Below the pieces are notes generated by a model that worked only from the letters and a program-made list of their open reading frames with translations, was not told the origin of the DNA and searched no databases. DNA of 64,000 bases. Origin: Rahnella sikkimica. Lineage in GTDB: Bacteria > Pseudomonadota > Gammaproteobacteria > Enterobacterales > Enterobacteriaceae. Shown piece by piece: positions 51,094 to 59,690 of this stretch. The position numbers and the translations under genes were made by a program. The stretch covers positions 3,968,001 through 4,032,000 of the forward strand of contig NZ_CP019062.1 in the NCBI RefSeq assembly GCF_002951615.1. The letters are read 5' to 3'. Each line of letters opens with the position of its first letter. The stretch's first letter is position 1.

Positions 51094-51108
51094 TGGAGCT
51101 GTTTTTTC

Positions 51109-52761
51109 GTGTTAACCCTTCTACATTTGCTGTCTGCTATATCGTTGTTAGTCTGGGGTACGCACATTGTGCGTACCGGCATCATGCGTGTTTTCGGCGC
51201 GAATCTGCGTCGCGTTCTGAGCAACAGCGTTGAGAAAAAACCGCTGGCGTTTGTGGCCGGTATTGGCGTCACCGCGCTGGTGCAAAGTAGCAACGCCACC
51301 GCATTGCTGGTGACGTCGTTCGTTTCTCAGGGGCTGGTTGCGCTCGCGCCCGCGCTGGTGATTATTCTCGGTGCCGATGTCGGGACCGCCGTGATGGCGC
51401 GTATCCTGACCTTCGATCTCTCCTGGCTTTCTCCGCTACTGATTTTCGTCGGCGTGGCATTTTTCCTCAGCCGTAAACAAACCCGCGCCGGACAAGTCGG
51501 GCGCGTCTGTATCGGGCTCGGTCTGATTTTACTGGCGCTGGAACTGATTGTGGCGGCGGCGACGCCGATCATGCAGGCGTCCGGCGTCAAAGTGCTGTTC
51601 TCCTCGCTGACCGGCGACGTCATGCTCGACGCCCTGACCGGTGCGATTTTTGCCATTATCAGTTACTCCAGTCTGGCTGCCGTTTTGCTGACGGCAACGC
51701 TGGCCGCGACCGGGGTGATTTCTCTCAAGGTTTCGCTCTGTCTGGTCATCGGTGCCAACCTGGGGAGCGGCCTGCTGGCGATGATCAATGCCAGCAAAAT
51801 GAATGCGGCGGGGCGTCGTGTTGCGCTCGGCAGCACGCTGTTTAAGCTGATTGGCTGTGTGATTGTGCTGCCGTTTGTCGGCCTGCTGTCGACACAACTG
51901 GCGCGTCTGGGCATTCCCGACGAAGAGCTGGTCATCTATTTCCACATGTTCTACAACCTGATCCGCTGTCTGGCGATGGTGCCGCTGACCGCGCCGATGG
52001 CAAAAATTTGCCAGATGATGATTGCCGATGTACCTGAGGATGATCCGCGTCTGCGACCGCGCCATCTGGATGTCAGCGCGATTGATACGCCGACTCTGGC
52101 ACTGGCGAATGCGGCCCGCGAAACGTTACGCATGGGCGATGTGGTGGAACACATGCTGATCCTCAACCGCGAAGTGATGCACGGAAAACTGGCGCAGGAT
52201 CGCGAGGTCCGGCGTCTCGATGACGACGTGGATGTGCTGTATACCGCCATCAAACTTTATCTGGCGCAAATTAACAAAGAAGGGCTGGGCGAAGACGATT
52301 CGCGCCGCTGGGCGGAAATCATCGAAATGGCGCTCAATCTGGAACAGGCGGGCGACATTATCGAGCGCATGACTGGTGATATCACCGCGAAATCCCACGC
52401 CACGCGCCGGGCTTTCTCGCCGGAAGGGCTGGTGGAACTCGAAGCGTTGCACGAAAAATTGCTGGATAACCTGCGTCTGAGTCTGGGTGTTTTCCTCTCG
52501 AATGACCTGACCAGCGCACGCCGTTTGCGCCGCTCAAAACACCGTTTCCGTATTCTCGACCGCCGTTATGCGCACGCGCACGTTGACCGTCTGCATCAGC
52601 ATAACGTGCAAAGTATCGAAACCAGTTCGCTGCATCTCGGGTTGCTGGGCGATATGAAACGTCTTAATTCGTTGTTCTGCGCGGTGGCGTATAACGTGCT
52701 GGATCAGGACGAGCAGGACGATGAACAGCGTGAAAATAGCGATGATATGAAGCGGGTGTGA
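51109..52761 (+). CDS. yjbB: Na/Pi cotransporter family protein YjbB
   Basis: YjbB has N-terminal Na/Pi-cotransporter (PNaS) repeats with the conserved QSSNAT motif (about residues 64-69) and a second GANLGSG repeat motif. A C-terminal PhoU-like helical domain follows (about 330-530). In E. coli, overexpression of YjbB promotes phosphate export. The 550-residue product starts at GTG behind AATGGAGC and matches E. coli at MLTLLHLLSA. It lies only 15 bp after the HAD gene with no terminator between, so it is probably part of the accessory operon, an unusual linkage. Confidence 0.92.
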   Translation: MLTLLHLLSAISLLVWGTHIVRTGIMRVFGANLRRVLSNSVEKKPLAFVAGIGVTALVQSSNATALLVTSFVSQGLVALAPALVIILGADVGTAVMARILTFDLSWLSPLLIFVGVAFFLSRKQTRAGQVGRVCIGLGLILLALELIVAAATPIMQASGVKVLFSSLTGDVMLDALTGAIFAIISYSSLAAVLLTATLAATGVISLKVSLCLVIGANLGSGLLAMINASKMNAAGRRVALGSTLFKLIGCVIVLPFVGLLSTQLARLGIPDEELVIYFHMFYNLIRCLAMVPLTAPMAKICQMMIADVPEDDPRLRPRHLDVSAIDTPTLALANAARETLRMGDVVEHMLILNREVMHGKLAQDREVRRLDDDVDVLYTAIKLYLAQINKEGLGEDDSRRWAEIIEMALNLEQAGDIIERMTGDITAKSHATRRAFSPEGLVELEALHEKLLDNLRLSLGVFLSNDLTSARRLRRSKHRFRILDRRYAHAHVDRLHQHNVQSIETSSLHLGLLGDMKRLNSLFCAVAYNVLDQDEQDDEQRENSDDMKRV

Positions 52762-52787
52762 GTTTCTGAATCGGGTATAAACAATGA

Positions 52788-52819
52788 ACCGGACGCGAAC
52801 GATGCGCCCGGTTTTTTTT
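52788..52819 (+). terminator. Terminator of the accessory operon / yjbB
   Basis: ACCGG/CCGGT with an inner CGC/GCG extension (one mismatch) at 52788-52812 leads into eight T's, 26 bp after the yjbB stop. Confidence 0.75.
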
Positions 52820-52825
52820 GGCCTG

Positions 52826-53743
52826 TCAGTCTTTTTTAACCGGCTTACCGGACCAGTATCCGGCCAGCAAAGAACCGGAAAGGTTGTGCCAGACCGAGAA
52901 CAAAGCGCCCGGCAAAGCGGCCAGCGGCGTGAAGTACATTTTCCCCAGCGTGGCGGCTAAACCCGAGTTCTGCATCCCGACTTCCATCGCCAGCGTGCGG
53001 CAGGTCGTCTCGTCAAATCCAAACAATTTCCCGCCCCAGTAACCGCTCAGCAGGCCGATACCGTTGTGCAGGATCACCGCCACAATCACGATCAGGCCGA
53101 CAGAACCGATAAAGCCCTGACTGCCCGCAACAACGGCGCTGATGATTGCGACAATACACACCATGGAAAACAGCGGCAGCAGCGGCTCGATGCGTTTCAC
53201 CGTTTTGGTAAACAGATGATGAATAATCAGGCCGGCTAAAATCGGAATAACCACGATCTGCAAAATGCTCAGCAGCATGCCTTCCACATCCACTTTAATG
53301 TGCGTATCGACATATAAACGCGTCAGCAGGGGCGTGGCAAAAACGCCCACCAGCGTGGAGACGGCAGAGATCGTCACGGAAAGCGCGACATCGCCTTTCG
53401 CCAGATAAATCATCACATTGGACGCGGTTCCGCTGGCGACGCTGCCAACCAGAATCATCCCGGCGGACAGATCCGGCGGCATATGGAACAGTTTTGCCAG
53501 CACCCAGGCCGCCAGCGGCATGACCAGATAATGCAGGAACGTGGCCGCCGCAACCGGTGCGGGGCGGGAAAGCACGCGTTTGAAATCACCGAATTCCAGC
53601 GTGACGCCCATCGCGAACATAATCAGCATCAGCAGGGTTGAAACGTGAGGTCCGATAGGGGTGAATGTGCCGGGCGAATAGTACGCGGCGACCGACAACA
53701 GCACGGCCCACAGCGGGAACAGGCGGGTTATTTTGGCTAACAT
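52826..53743 (-). CDS. panS: BASS-family transporter, probable PanS
   Basis: The 305-residue protein has about nine or ten membrane segments and the bile acid:sodium symporter family features, including [16 protein letters not shown] and the [13 protein letters not shown] motif (about residue 255). In Salmonella the close relative PanS transports ketopantoate/pantoate. That assignment follows from similarity, and other anions are possible. It lies downstream of lysC on the same strand, behind the lysC terminator, so it may have its own promoter. Confidence 0.8.
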   Translation of the reverse strand: MLAKITRLFPLWAVLLSVAAYYSPGTFTPIGPHVSTLLMLIMFAMGVTLEFGDFKRVLSRPAPVAAATFLHYLVMPLAAWVLAKLFHMPPDLSAGMILVGSVASGTASNVMIYLAKGDVALSVTISAVSTLVGVFATPLLTRLYVDTHIKVDVEGMLLSILQIVVIPILAGLIIHHLFTKTVKRIEPLLPLFSMVCIVAIISAVVAGSQGFIGSVGLIVIVAVILHNGIGLLSGYWGGKLFGFDETTCRTLAMEVGMQNSGLAATLGKMYFTPLAALPGALFSVWHNLSGSLLAGYWSGKPVKKD

Positions 53744-53787
53744 GGTGAGGATGATCCTTGTCTTTGTTGTTTTGCAAAAGTACAGAC

Positions 53788-53820
53788 AAAAAAAAGACCG
53801 GGCACAAGGCCCGGTCTTCT
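53788..53820 (-). terminator. Terminator of lysC
   Basis: A perfect 9-bp stem AGACCGGGC/GCCCGGTCT with a 5-nt loop (53795-53817) is followed on the minus strand by a run of T's (A's at 53788-53795 on the plus strand). It separates lysC from panS. Confidence 0.88.
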
Positions 53821-53838
53821 CAGATACCGCGCCCGATA

Positions 53839-55227
53839 TTATTCGAATAGGTTGCGGTGCAGAGTTTTCACGACCTGATCGGCATCACTGCCAGGCACCA
53901 GGAAGCACAGGTTGTAGCTGCTTGCGCCGTAACAAATCATGCGGATGTTGAACGGATCCAGCACGCCGAAGACTTCTTTGCCGACGCCGCAGGCCTGAGA
54001 TAATTTGTTGCCGATAATTGCAATCAGCGCCAGATTCTCTTCGACTTCCACGCGGCACAGCGATGACAGTTCGGTCAGCAGTGACGTGGTCAGCAGGCTG
54101 GCGTCTGATGAGGTGGAACCGGTGGTGTCGAGCGTCAGTGCCACGCTTACTTCTGATGTGGTGATCAGATCCACTGAAATATTGTGGCGCGCCAGAATAC
54201 CAAACACGTCGGCGAGGAAACCCCGTGAATGCAGCATGGTCAGGCTGTGCAGTGTGACCAGCGTTTGTCTGCGGCGCAGGGCAATGGCGCGGAACAGTGG
54301 CGGATTTTCAGTGTTGTCACACACTAAGGTGCCGCCGCCTGACGGATCTTTGCTGGAACCGACAAACACCGGAATACCGCGACGTACAGCAGGCAGTAAT
54401 GTTGCCGGATGCAGCACTTTGGCACCGAACGTCGCCATTTCAGCCGCTTCTTCAAACGCAATGCGATCAATACGTTTCGCCGCAGGCACCAGACGCGGGT
54501 CAGTGGTGTAAATCCCCGGCACGTCCGTCCAGATATCCACGCGAACCGCGCCCAGCGCTTCGCCCAGCAAGGCTGCGGTATAGTCGCTGCCGCCACGGCC
54601 CAGCGTGGTGGTCCGGCCTTTTCCTTCCGAACCGATGAAGCCCTGCGTTATCACCAGCGCGTCCTGTAAACGCGGCTGCAATTGCTGAAGCGTCAGGTCC
54701 GTCAGCGCCTGAGTGTCCGGCTCTGCGCGGCCAAAATGATCATTGGTGTGCATCACTTTACGCACGTCAAACCATTCCACCGGCACATTGCGCTGGCGGA
54801 TGATTTCAACAAACAGCAGGGTGGACATCAGTTCGCCGTGGCTGACCAGTTCGTCGGTCAGCGCCGTGGATGTCGCAAGGCTCGCGGCTTCGGACAGCAT
54901 GGCGATATTTTCCAGCATGCGACCGATTTCTTCACGGATCACCGTAGGATTATCGAGGCGGTCAATAATGGTGTTTTGGATACGGCGAATTTCATCAAGC
55001 AGGAACACCCGGCGCTCGGTTTCTTTGCCTGTGGCCAGCTCGACTAATAAATTGGTGACGCCCGCGGAGGCGGAGAGAACGACCAGACGCACTTCAGGGC
55101 GCGCAAGAACGATGTCTGCGCTGCGGTTCATGGCGTCGAAGTCCGCTACGCTGGTGCCGCCGAATTTGGCGACGATAACGTTGCCCAGGGGCTGCGGGTT
55201 GGCGTTGCGGGATGCTGCGTAATTCAT
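53839..55227 (-). CDS. lysC: Lysine-sensitive aspartokinase III
   Basis: LysC phosphorylates aspartate, the first step to lysine, threonine and methionine, and is feedback-inhibited by lysine. The 462-residue product has the [19 protein letters not shown] kinase motif, [29 protein letters not shown] and two C-terminal ACT domains (from about residue 315). The ATG at 55227 has a GAGG ribosome-binding site. It gives an N-terminal extension ([15 protein letters not shown]) compared with E. coli, and the native start could lie further in. A lysine riboswitch precedes it. Confidence 0.94.
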   Translation of the reverse strand: MNYAASRNANPQPLGNVIVAKFGGTSVADFDAMNRSADIVLARPEVRLVVLSASAGVTNLLVELATGKETERRVFLLDEIRRIQNTIIDRLDNPTVIREEIGRMLENIAMLSEAASLATSTALTDELVSHGELMSTLLFVEIIRQRNVPVEWFDVRKVMHTNDHFGRAEPDTQALTDLTLQQLQPRLQDALVITQGFIGSEGKGRTTTLGRGGSDYTAALLGEALGAVRVDIWTDVPGIYTTDPRLVPAAKRIDRIAFEEAAEMATFGAKVLHPATLLPAVRRGIPVFVGSSKDPSGGGTLVCDNTENPPLFRAIALRRRQTLVTLHSLTMLHSRGFLADVFGILARHNISVDLITTSEVSVALTLDTTGSTSSDASLLTTSLLTELSSLCRVEVEENLALIAIIGNKLSQACGVGKEVFGVLDPFNIRMICYGASSYNLCFLVPGSDADQVVKTLHRNLFE

Positions 55228-55334
55228 GTAAAACCTCGTGTCAGGGTCGTCATACCAGACGGCCATCGATTCCATAATTCTATAAGAATTGGCACAAGGG
55301 GAGGGCGGATAACGGGAGCAGGCGTAGAGATGCT

Positions 55335-55530
55335 ACGATACACCCAGAAGCGCTCCACCTTGTCGACATCCTCACGGATGCCCGGTGACAACCCAGGGGA
55401 TTCAGCCCCTGTAGCCGATCTTATGCCTGCCGAAGGCTTTCAGACCTCGGCGTCGCTCCCCCTGATGTACCCTCGCAGGATTTCGGTTCCTCCGATACAC
55501 TTCCTGGGCGACGCGCCTCTTCTGGCTCAC
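55335..55530 (-). promoter_or_regulatory. Lysine riboswitch (L box)
   Basis: Read on the minus strand, the leader shows CCAGAAGAGGCGCG, GGGGCTGAATCCCCTGGG, TTGTCACC and GGTGGAGCGCTTCTGGGTG, the conserved lysine-aptamer elements also present upstream of E. coli lysC. P1 is formed by CCAGAAG (complement of 55519-55525) and CTTCTGG (complement of about 55344-55350). Downstream lie CGTAG/CTACG and AATTCT/AGAATT hairpins near 55270-55340 as expression-platform candidates. The 534-bp lysC-pgi gap otherwise holds a CTCACGCG/CGCGTGAG hairpin before the aptamer and the pgi promoter region. Confidence 0.92.
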
Positions 55531-55761
55531 GCGTAAAACGCGCGCGTGAGTTAGGTGCCTAGGAATAACGGGTTCTCGCCTTTCTGTCAACGGCAACAGG
55601 CCTCTTGCACCACATTTTGAACGATTCTCATCTAATATTGTTCTCTGTCATTGTGATTTAGCAGATCTGGCCTATCGCAAGAAAAGGCATCTCATCTCGG
55701 GAACTACAGGTTACAATCGGGAAAGTTACCTCATATTTATTCTCAGCCTAAGAGCATTGCT

Positions 55762-57408
55762 ATGAAAAATATCAATCCAACTCAGACCGCTGCCTGGCAA
55801 GCCCTGCAGCAGCATTTCGACACGATGAAAGATGTCCAAATTAGCCATCTGTTTGCTGAAGATGGTGATCGTTTCTCCAGGTTCTCTGCCACTTTTGAAG
55901 ACCAGATGCTGGTCGACTTCTCCAAAAACCGTATTACGGCAGAAACGCTGGACAAACTGCTGGCGCTGGCTAAAGAAACTGACCTTCAGGGCGCGATCAA
56001 ATCGATGTTCTCTGGCGAGAAGATCAACCGCACGGAAGACCGCGCTGTTCTGCACGTTGCCCTGCGTAACCGCAGCAATACGCCAATCGTTGTGGATGGC
56101 AAAGACGTGATGCCGGAAGTGAATGCGGTTCTGGCAAAAATCAAAGGCTTCACCGAACGTGTTATCGGTGGTGACTGGAAAGGTTACACCGGCAAAGCGA
56201 TTACCGATGTGGTGAACATCGGTATCGGCGGTTCAGACCTCGGCCCGTTCATGGTGACCGAAGCGCTGCGTCCGTACAAAAACCACCTGAATATGCATTT
56301 TGTCTCCAACGTGGATGGCACGCACATCGCCGAAACGCTGAAAGATCTGTCTCCGGAAACTACGCTGTTCCTGGTGGCATCAAAAACCTTCACCACGCAA
56401 GAAACCATGACCAACGCTCACAGCGCGCGCGACTGGTTCCTGAAATCTGCTGGCGACAACAAACACGTGGCGAAACACTTCGCGGCGCTGTCTACCAACG
56501 GTAAAGCGGTCAGTGAGTTTTGTATCGACACCGACAATATGTTCGAATTCTGGGACTGGGTCGGCGGCCGTTATTCACTGTGGTCCGCGATTGGCCTGTC
56601 TATCGCACTGTCCATCGGTTTCGAAAACTTCGAACAGCTGCTGAGCGGTGCTCACGCAATGGATAACCACTTCGCGAATACCCCGGCTGAGAAAAACCTG
56701 CCGGTTCTGCTGGCGCTGATTGGTATCTGGTACAACGATTTCTACGGCACTGAAACCGAAGCTATCCTGCCATACGATCAGTACATGCACCGTTTTGCGG
56801 CGTACTTCCAGCAAGGCAACATGGAATCTAACGGTAAATTCGTTGACCGCAACGGCAATCCGGTGGATTACCAGACTGGCCCGATCATCTGGGGCGAGCC
56901 GGGTACCAACGGCCAGCACGCGTTCTATCAGCTGATTCACCAGGGCACCAAAATCGTTCCTTGTGACTTCATCGCGCCTGCTGTCAGCCACAACGCACTG
57001 AGCGATCACCATGCGAAACTGCTGTCTAACTTCTTTGCACAGACTGAAGCGCTGGCATTCGGTAAATCTCTGGACGTCGTCGAGAAAGAATTCGCCGATC
57101 AGGGTAAAAAACCGGAAGACGTTAAACACGTTGCGCCATTCAAAGTGTTCGAAGGTAACCGTCCGACCAACTCCATCCTGCTGCGCGAAATCACGCCATA
57201 TAGCCTGGGTGCGTTGATCGCGATGTACGAGCACAAAATCTTCACGCAGGGCGCTATCCTGAACATCTACACCTTCGACCAATGGGGTGTGGAACTGGGT
57301 AAACAGCTGGCGAACCGCATTCTTCCGGAACTGGAAGGCAGCGAAGATGTTAAAGGCCATGACAGCTCGACCAATGGTCTGATTAACCGTTTCAAAAACT
57401 GGCGCTAA
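55762..57408 (+). CDS. pgi: Glucose-6-phosphate isomerase
   Basis: Pgi interconverts glucose-6-phosphate and fructose-6-phosphate in glycolysis and gluconeogenesis. The 548-residue product has [25 protein letters not shown] (phosphate-binding serine and threonines), the [10 protein letters not shown] segment, [17 protein letters not shown] with the catalytic histidine, and a C-terminal [10 protein letters not shown] region followed by the lysine-containing [11 protein letters not shown]. It is divergent from lysC. An ERIC element and a terminator follow. Confidence 0.98.
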   Translation: MKNINPTQTAAWQALQQHFDTMKDVQISHLFAEDGDRFSRFSATFEDQMLVDFSKNRITAETLDKLLALAKETDLQGAIKSMFSGEKINRTEDRAVLHVALRNRSNTPIVVDGKDVMPEVNAVLAKIKGFTERVIGGDWKGYTGKAITDVVNIGIGGSDLGPFMVTEALRPYKNHLNMHFVSNVDGTHIAETLKDLSPETTLFLVASKTFTTQETMTNAHSARDWFLKSAGDNKHVAKHFAALSTNGKAVSEFCIDTDNMFEFWDWVGGRYSLWSAIGLSIALSIGFENFEQLLSGAHAMDNHFANTPAEKNLPVLLALIGIWYNDFYGTETEAILPYDQYMHRFAAYFQQGNMESNGKFVDRNGNPVDYQTGPIIWGEPGTNGQHAFYQLIHQGTKIVPCDFIAPAVSHNALSDHHAKLLSNFFAQTEALAFGKSLDVVEKEFADQGKKPEDVKHVAPFKVFEGNRPTNSILLREITPYSLGALIAMYEHKIFTQGAILNIYTFDQWGVELGKQLANRILPELEGSEDVKGHDSSTNGLINRFKNWR

Positions 57409-57415
57409 TCCCTCG

Positions 57416-57531
57416 TCATCCTTCAGACTGTTTCAGCGTTGGCTGCGTGAACTCACCCCGGTCACTTACTTATGTAAGCTCCCGGGGCTTCGTTCCCTTG
57501 CCGCCTTGATCCAGCCCGAATGATTTAGAGG
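57416..57531. repeat. ERIC (IRU) element after pgi
   Basis: The conserved ERIC core is present: CGTCATCCTTCAGACTG, GCGTTGGCTGCGTGAACTCA, CCCCGGTCACTTACTTATGT, AAGCTCCCGGGGCTTCG, CTTGCCGCC and GAATGATTTAGAGG. The imperfect central palindrome can fold in RNA. It lies between pgi and its terminator, so it would be transcribed as part of the pgi mRNA 3' region. Confidence 0.85.
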
Positions 57532-57556
57532 GACAGGTCGAAATATTTCTAAATAA

Positions 57557-57588
57557 AAGGGTTAGCCACAACAGGCTGGCCCTTTTTT
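57557..57588 (+). terminator. Terminator of pgi
   Basis: AAGGGTTAGCC/GGCTGGCCCTT forms an 11-bp stem with two G-U pairs (57557-57584), followed by TTTT, after the ERIC element. Confidence 0.75.
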
Positions 57589-57644
57589 AATCCCGCTTTT
57601 CCGGCGCGGACTCTGTGGTATTCTGCGGGTATTCATAACAAAAG

Positions 57645-57660
57645 TGGGATGTAGATCACA
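57645..57660. promoter_or_regulatory. CRP-like site at the psiE start
   Basis: TGGGA-TGTAGA-TCACA matches the CRP consensus TGTGA-N6-TCACA except at one base. It ends on the A of the psiE start codon. In E. coli psiE is reported to be repressed by cAMP-CRP, which fits a site downstream of a TATTCT -10 (57619-57624). Confidence 0.5.
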
Positions 57661-58067
57661 TGGCAGTATCAAAACGTGCGACGATGGTTTCCGTCATCAT
57701 GCAGCGAATTTTGAATGTTTTCTTATTGGGGCTGGCCGTTATTCTGATGATTTTTATCGGGCGCGAAACCTACCATCTGGCGATGGTTTTGTTCGTCAAT
57801 AACGATCAATCTTCATCGTATCTGCTGATAGAGGGGATCGTCATTTACTTCCTCTATTTCGAATTTATTGCGCTGATCATTAAGTACTTTTCATCGGGAT
57901 ATCATTTCCCGCTGCGTTACTTTATTTATATTGGCATCACGGCGATTATCCGCCTGATTATCGTCGACCATAAAAGTCCTTACGACACACTGGTTTACGC
58001 CTGCGCCATCCTCGTGCTGGTCGTGACGCTTTACCTCGCTAACGGCGAACGTCTGCGTCGCGAATAA
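57660..58067 (+). CDS. psiE: Phosphate-starvation-inducible protein PsiE
   Basis: PsiE is a small inner-membrane protein of unknown function, named for its induction by phosphate starvation in E. coli. The 135-residue product has four hydrophobic segments (about 16-35, 55-75, 83-98 and 108-125). It carries the conserved [20 protein letters not shown] and [11 protein letters not shown] segments. No convincing Pho box was seen upstream. In E. coli the malEFG, malK and lamB genes separate psiE from ubiC; here they are absent and ubiC follows within 90 bp. Confidence 0.93.
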   Translation: MAVSKRATMVSVIMQRILNVFLLGLAVILMIFIGRETYHLAMVLFVNNDQSSSYLLIEGIVIYFLYFEFIALIIKYFSSGYHFPLRYFIYIGITAIIRLIIVDHKSPYDTLVYACAILVLVVTLYLANGERLRRE

Positions 58068-58156
58068 ATGAGGCGATTACTGCCTTGCATTCATGCGCTA
58101 GAATGCGAGGCAGATAATTAATTGGGGGTATGCATGCCTCCACCCTGGAGCCGTTG

Positions 58157-58696
58157 ATGTCTGATCCCCATTCTCCTGTACAACCCCCGATTCATTGGTT
58201 TCAAGATCTGAGTGACGTGCCTGCCGATGTTGCTGACTGGCTGATGGAAATGGGATCCATGACCCGCCGGTTTGAAAAGCAGGGTGTTACCGTCACCGTG
58301 AAACCGAAAAACGAGTGCTTTGTGAGCCGCGCTGAACTGGGTGAAAGTGAAGCGCAGCAGTTGCCGGAAAGCGCCCGCTATTGGGTTCGCGAAGTGATCC
58401 TGTTTGGCGATGCCGAACCCTGGCTGCTCGGGCGCACGGTGATCCCGGAAGAAACGCTGACCGGGCCGGATCTGGCGCTGGTTGATTTAGGTACAGTGCC
58501 GCTGGGGCGTTACCTTTTTAGTGGCAACAACCTGACCCGGGATTATATTCACCTGGGGCAAATAGATACTGAGCAGGGCAGTTTATGGGCGCGTCGCTCG
58601 CGACTTTGCCTGTCCGATAAGCCCCTGCTTCTGACAGAAATTTTTCTGCCGGACTCGCCCGTTCACAGCCCAGAGGGCAAAGTGGGCGAGGTATGA
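58157..58696 (+). CDS. ubiC: Chorismate pyruvate-lyase
   Basis: UbiC splits chorismate to pyruvate and 4-hydroxybenzoate, the first committed ubiquinone precursor. The 179-residue product contains YWVREVILF with the active-site arginine, [11 protein letters not shown] with the catalytic-pocket leucine region, and [12 protein letters not shown] with the conserved glutamate. The ATG at 58157 has CTGGAG 6 nt before it and is preferred. An ATG at 58130 sits too close to its GGGGG. It is longer than E. coli UbiC (165 residues) at both ends. The end overlaps an upstream reading of ubiA. Confidence 0.9.
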   Translation: MSDPHSPVQPPIHWFQDLSDVPADVADWLMEMGSMTRRFEKQGVTVTVKPKNECFVSRAELGESEAQQLPESARYWVREVILFGDAEPWLLGRTVIPEETLTGPDLALVDLGTVPLGRYLFSGNNLTRDYIHLGQIDTEQGSLWARRSRLCLSDKPLLLTEIFLPDSPVHSPEGKVGEV

Positions 58697-58725
58697 GTCA
58701 AACCAACCAACAAGGAGAACAGAGA

Positions 58726-59604
58726 GTGTCAGGAAGTATGACTCAGGGCACCTGGCGGGATTACTGCCGTCTGATGCGCATTGATAAGCCTATCGGTTCT
58801 TTACTGCTGCTGTGGCCAACGCTTTGGGCGCTGTGGCTGGCCGGTGAGGGCGCGCCTTCTGCCAAAATTTTACTGGTCTTCGTGCTGGGTGTGTTCTTCA
58901 TGCGTGCGGCGGGTTGTGTGGTCAATGACTACGCGGACCGTAAATTCGACGGCCACGTAAAACGCACCGCCAACCGTCCGTTGCCAAGTGGCGCTATCAC
59001 CGGTAAACAGGCGAAAATGTTGTTCGTCGGGCTGGTGCTGGTGTCCTTCCTGCTGGTTCTGACGCTGAACCGGATGACCATTCTGCTGTCCCTCGCGGGG
59101 CTGGCGTTGGCCTGGGTTTACCCGTTTATTAAGCGGGTCAGCAACCTGCCGCAGTTTGTATTGGGCGCGGCGTTTGGCTGGGCAATTCCGATGGGTTACG
59201 CCGCCGTCAGCGGGACATTACCATTAAGCTGCTGGCTGATGTTCATCGCGAACATTTGCTGGACGGTGGCTTACGACACGCAATATGCGATGGTCGACCG
59301 TGATGATGATTTAAAAATCGGCGTGAAATCCACGGCGATTTTATTTGGCCGTTTTGACACGCTGATTATCGGCCTTTTGCAGCTGGCGACGCTGGTTCTG
59401 ATGGGCATTATCGGCCATCTTTCTCAGCTTGGCGCACCATTCTGGTGGTCATTAGTGCTGGCCGGAGCGTTGTTTGTTCACCAGCAAAAGCTGATTGCCA
59501 AACGTGAGCGCGATGCCTGCTTCCTGGCCTTTCGCCAGAACAACTACGTCGGGCTGGTGCTGTTTCTCGGCATCCTGATGAGTTTGTCTGCTTTTAGCTT
59601 CTGA
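58726..59604 (+). CDS. ubiA: 4-hydroxybenzoate octaprenyltransferase
   Basis: UbiA attaches the polyprenyl tail to 4-hydroxybenzoate in the inner membrane. The 292-residue product has about eight or nine membrane segments and the two prenyl-diphosphate-binding aspartate motifs NDYADRKFD and DRDDDLKIG. The GTG at 58726 has AAGGAG 9 nt upstream, and its N-terminus ([20 protein letters not shown]) resembles Yersinia UbiA. An ATG at 58693 overlapping the ubiC stop is a possible longer start. It forms an operon with ubiC. Confidence 0.92.
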   Translation: MSGSMTQGTWRDYCRLMRIDKPIGSLLLLWPTLWALWLAGEGAPSAKILLVFVLGVFFMRAAGCVVNDYADRKFDGHVKRTANRPLPSGAITGKQAKMLFVGLVLVSFLLVLTLNRMTILLSLAGLALAWVYPFIKRVSNLPQFVLGAAFGWAIPMGYAAVSGTLPLSCWLMFIANICWTVAYDTQYAMVDRDDDLKIGVKSTAILFGRFDTLIIGLLQLATLVLMGIIGHLSQLGAPFWWSLVLAGALFVHQQKLIAKRERDACFLAFRQNNYVGLVLFLGILMSLSAFSF

Positions 59605-59620
59605 GCCATTCAGGCAATAA

Positions 59621-59655
59621 AAAACGCCCGGTCTTTTTATAAGCCCGGGCGTTTT
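59621..59655. terminator. Bidirectional terminator between ubiA and plsB
   Basis: A perfect 11-bp stem AAAACGCCCGG/CCGGGCGTTTT encloses a 13-nt loop, with A's and T's on both sides. It serves the convergent ubiCA and plsB genes. Confidence 0.88.
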
Positions 59656-59690
59656 GCTTTATGGCGTTACCGCAATGACCTTAACGTCAA

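Noticed and set aside
57613..57629. Direct repeat CTGTGGT / CTGCGGG before psiE considered as a Pho box
   Set aside because: The spacing is 10 bp rather than 11, and neither half keeps the CTGTCA core. The match is too weak to report, although E. coli psiE is PhoB-dependent.
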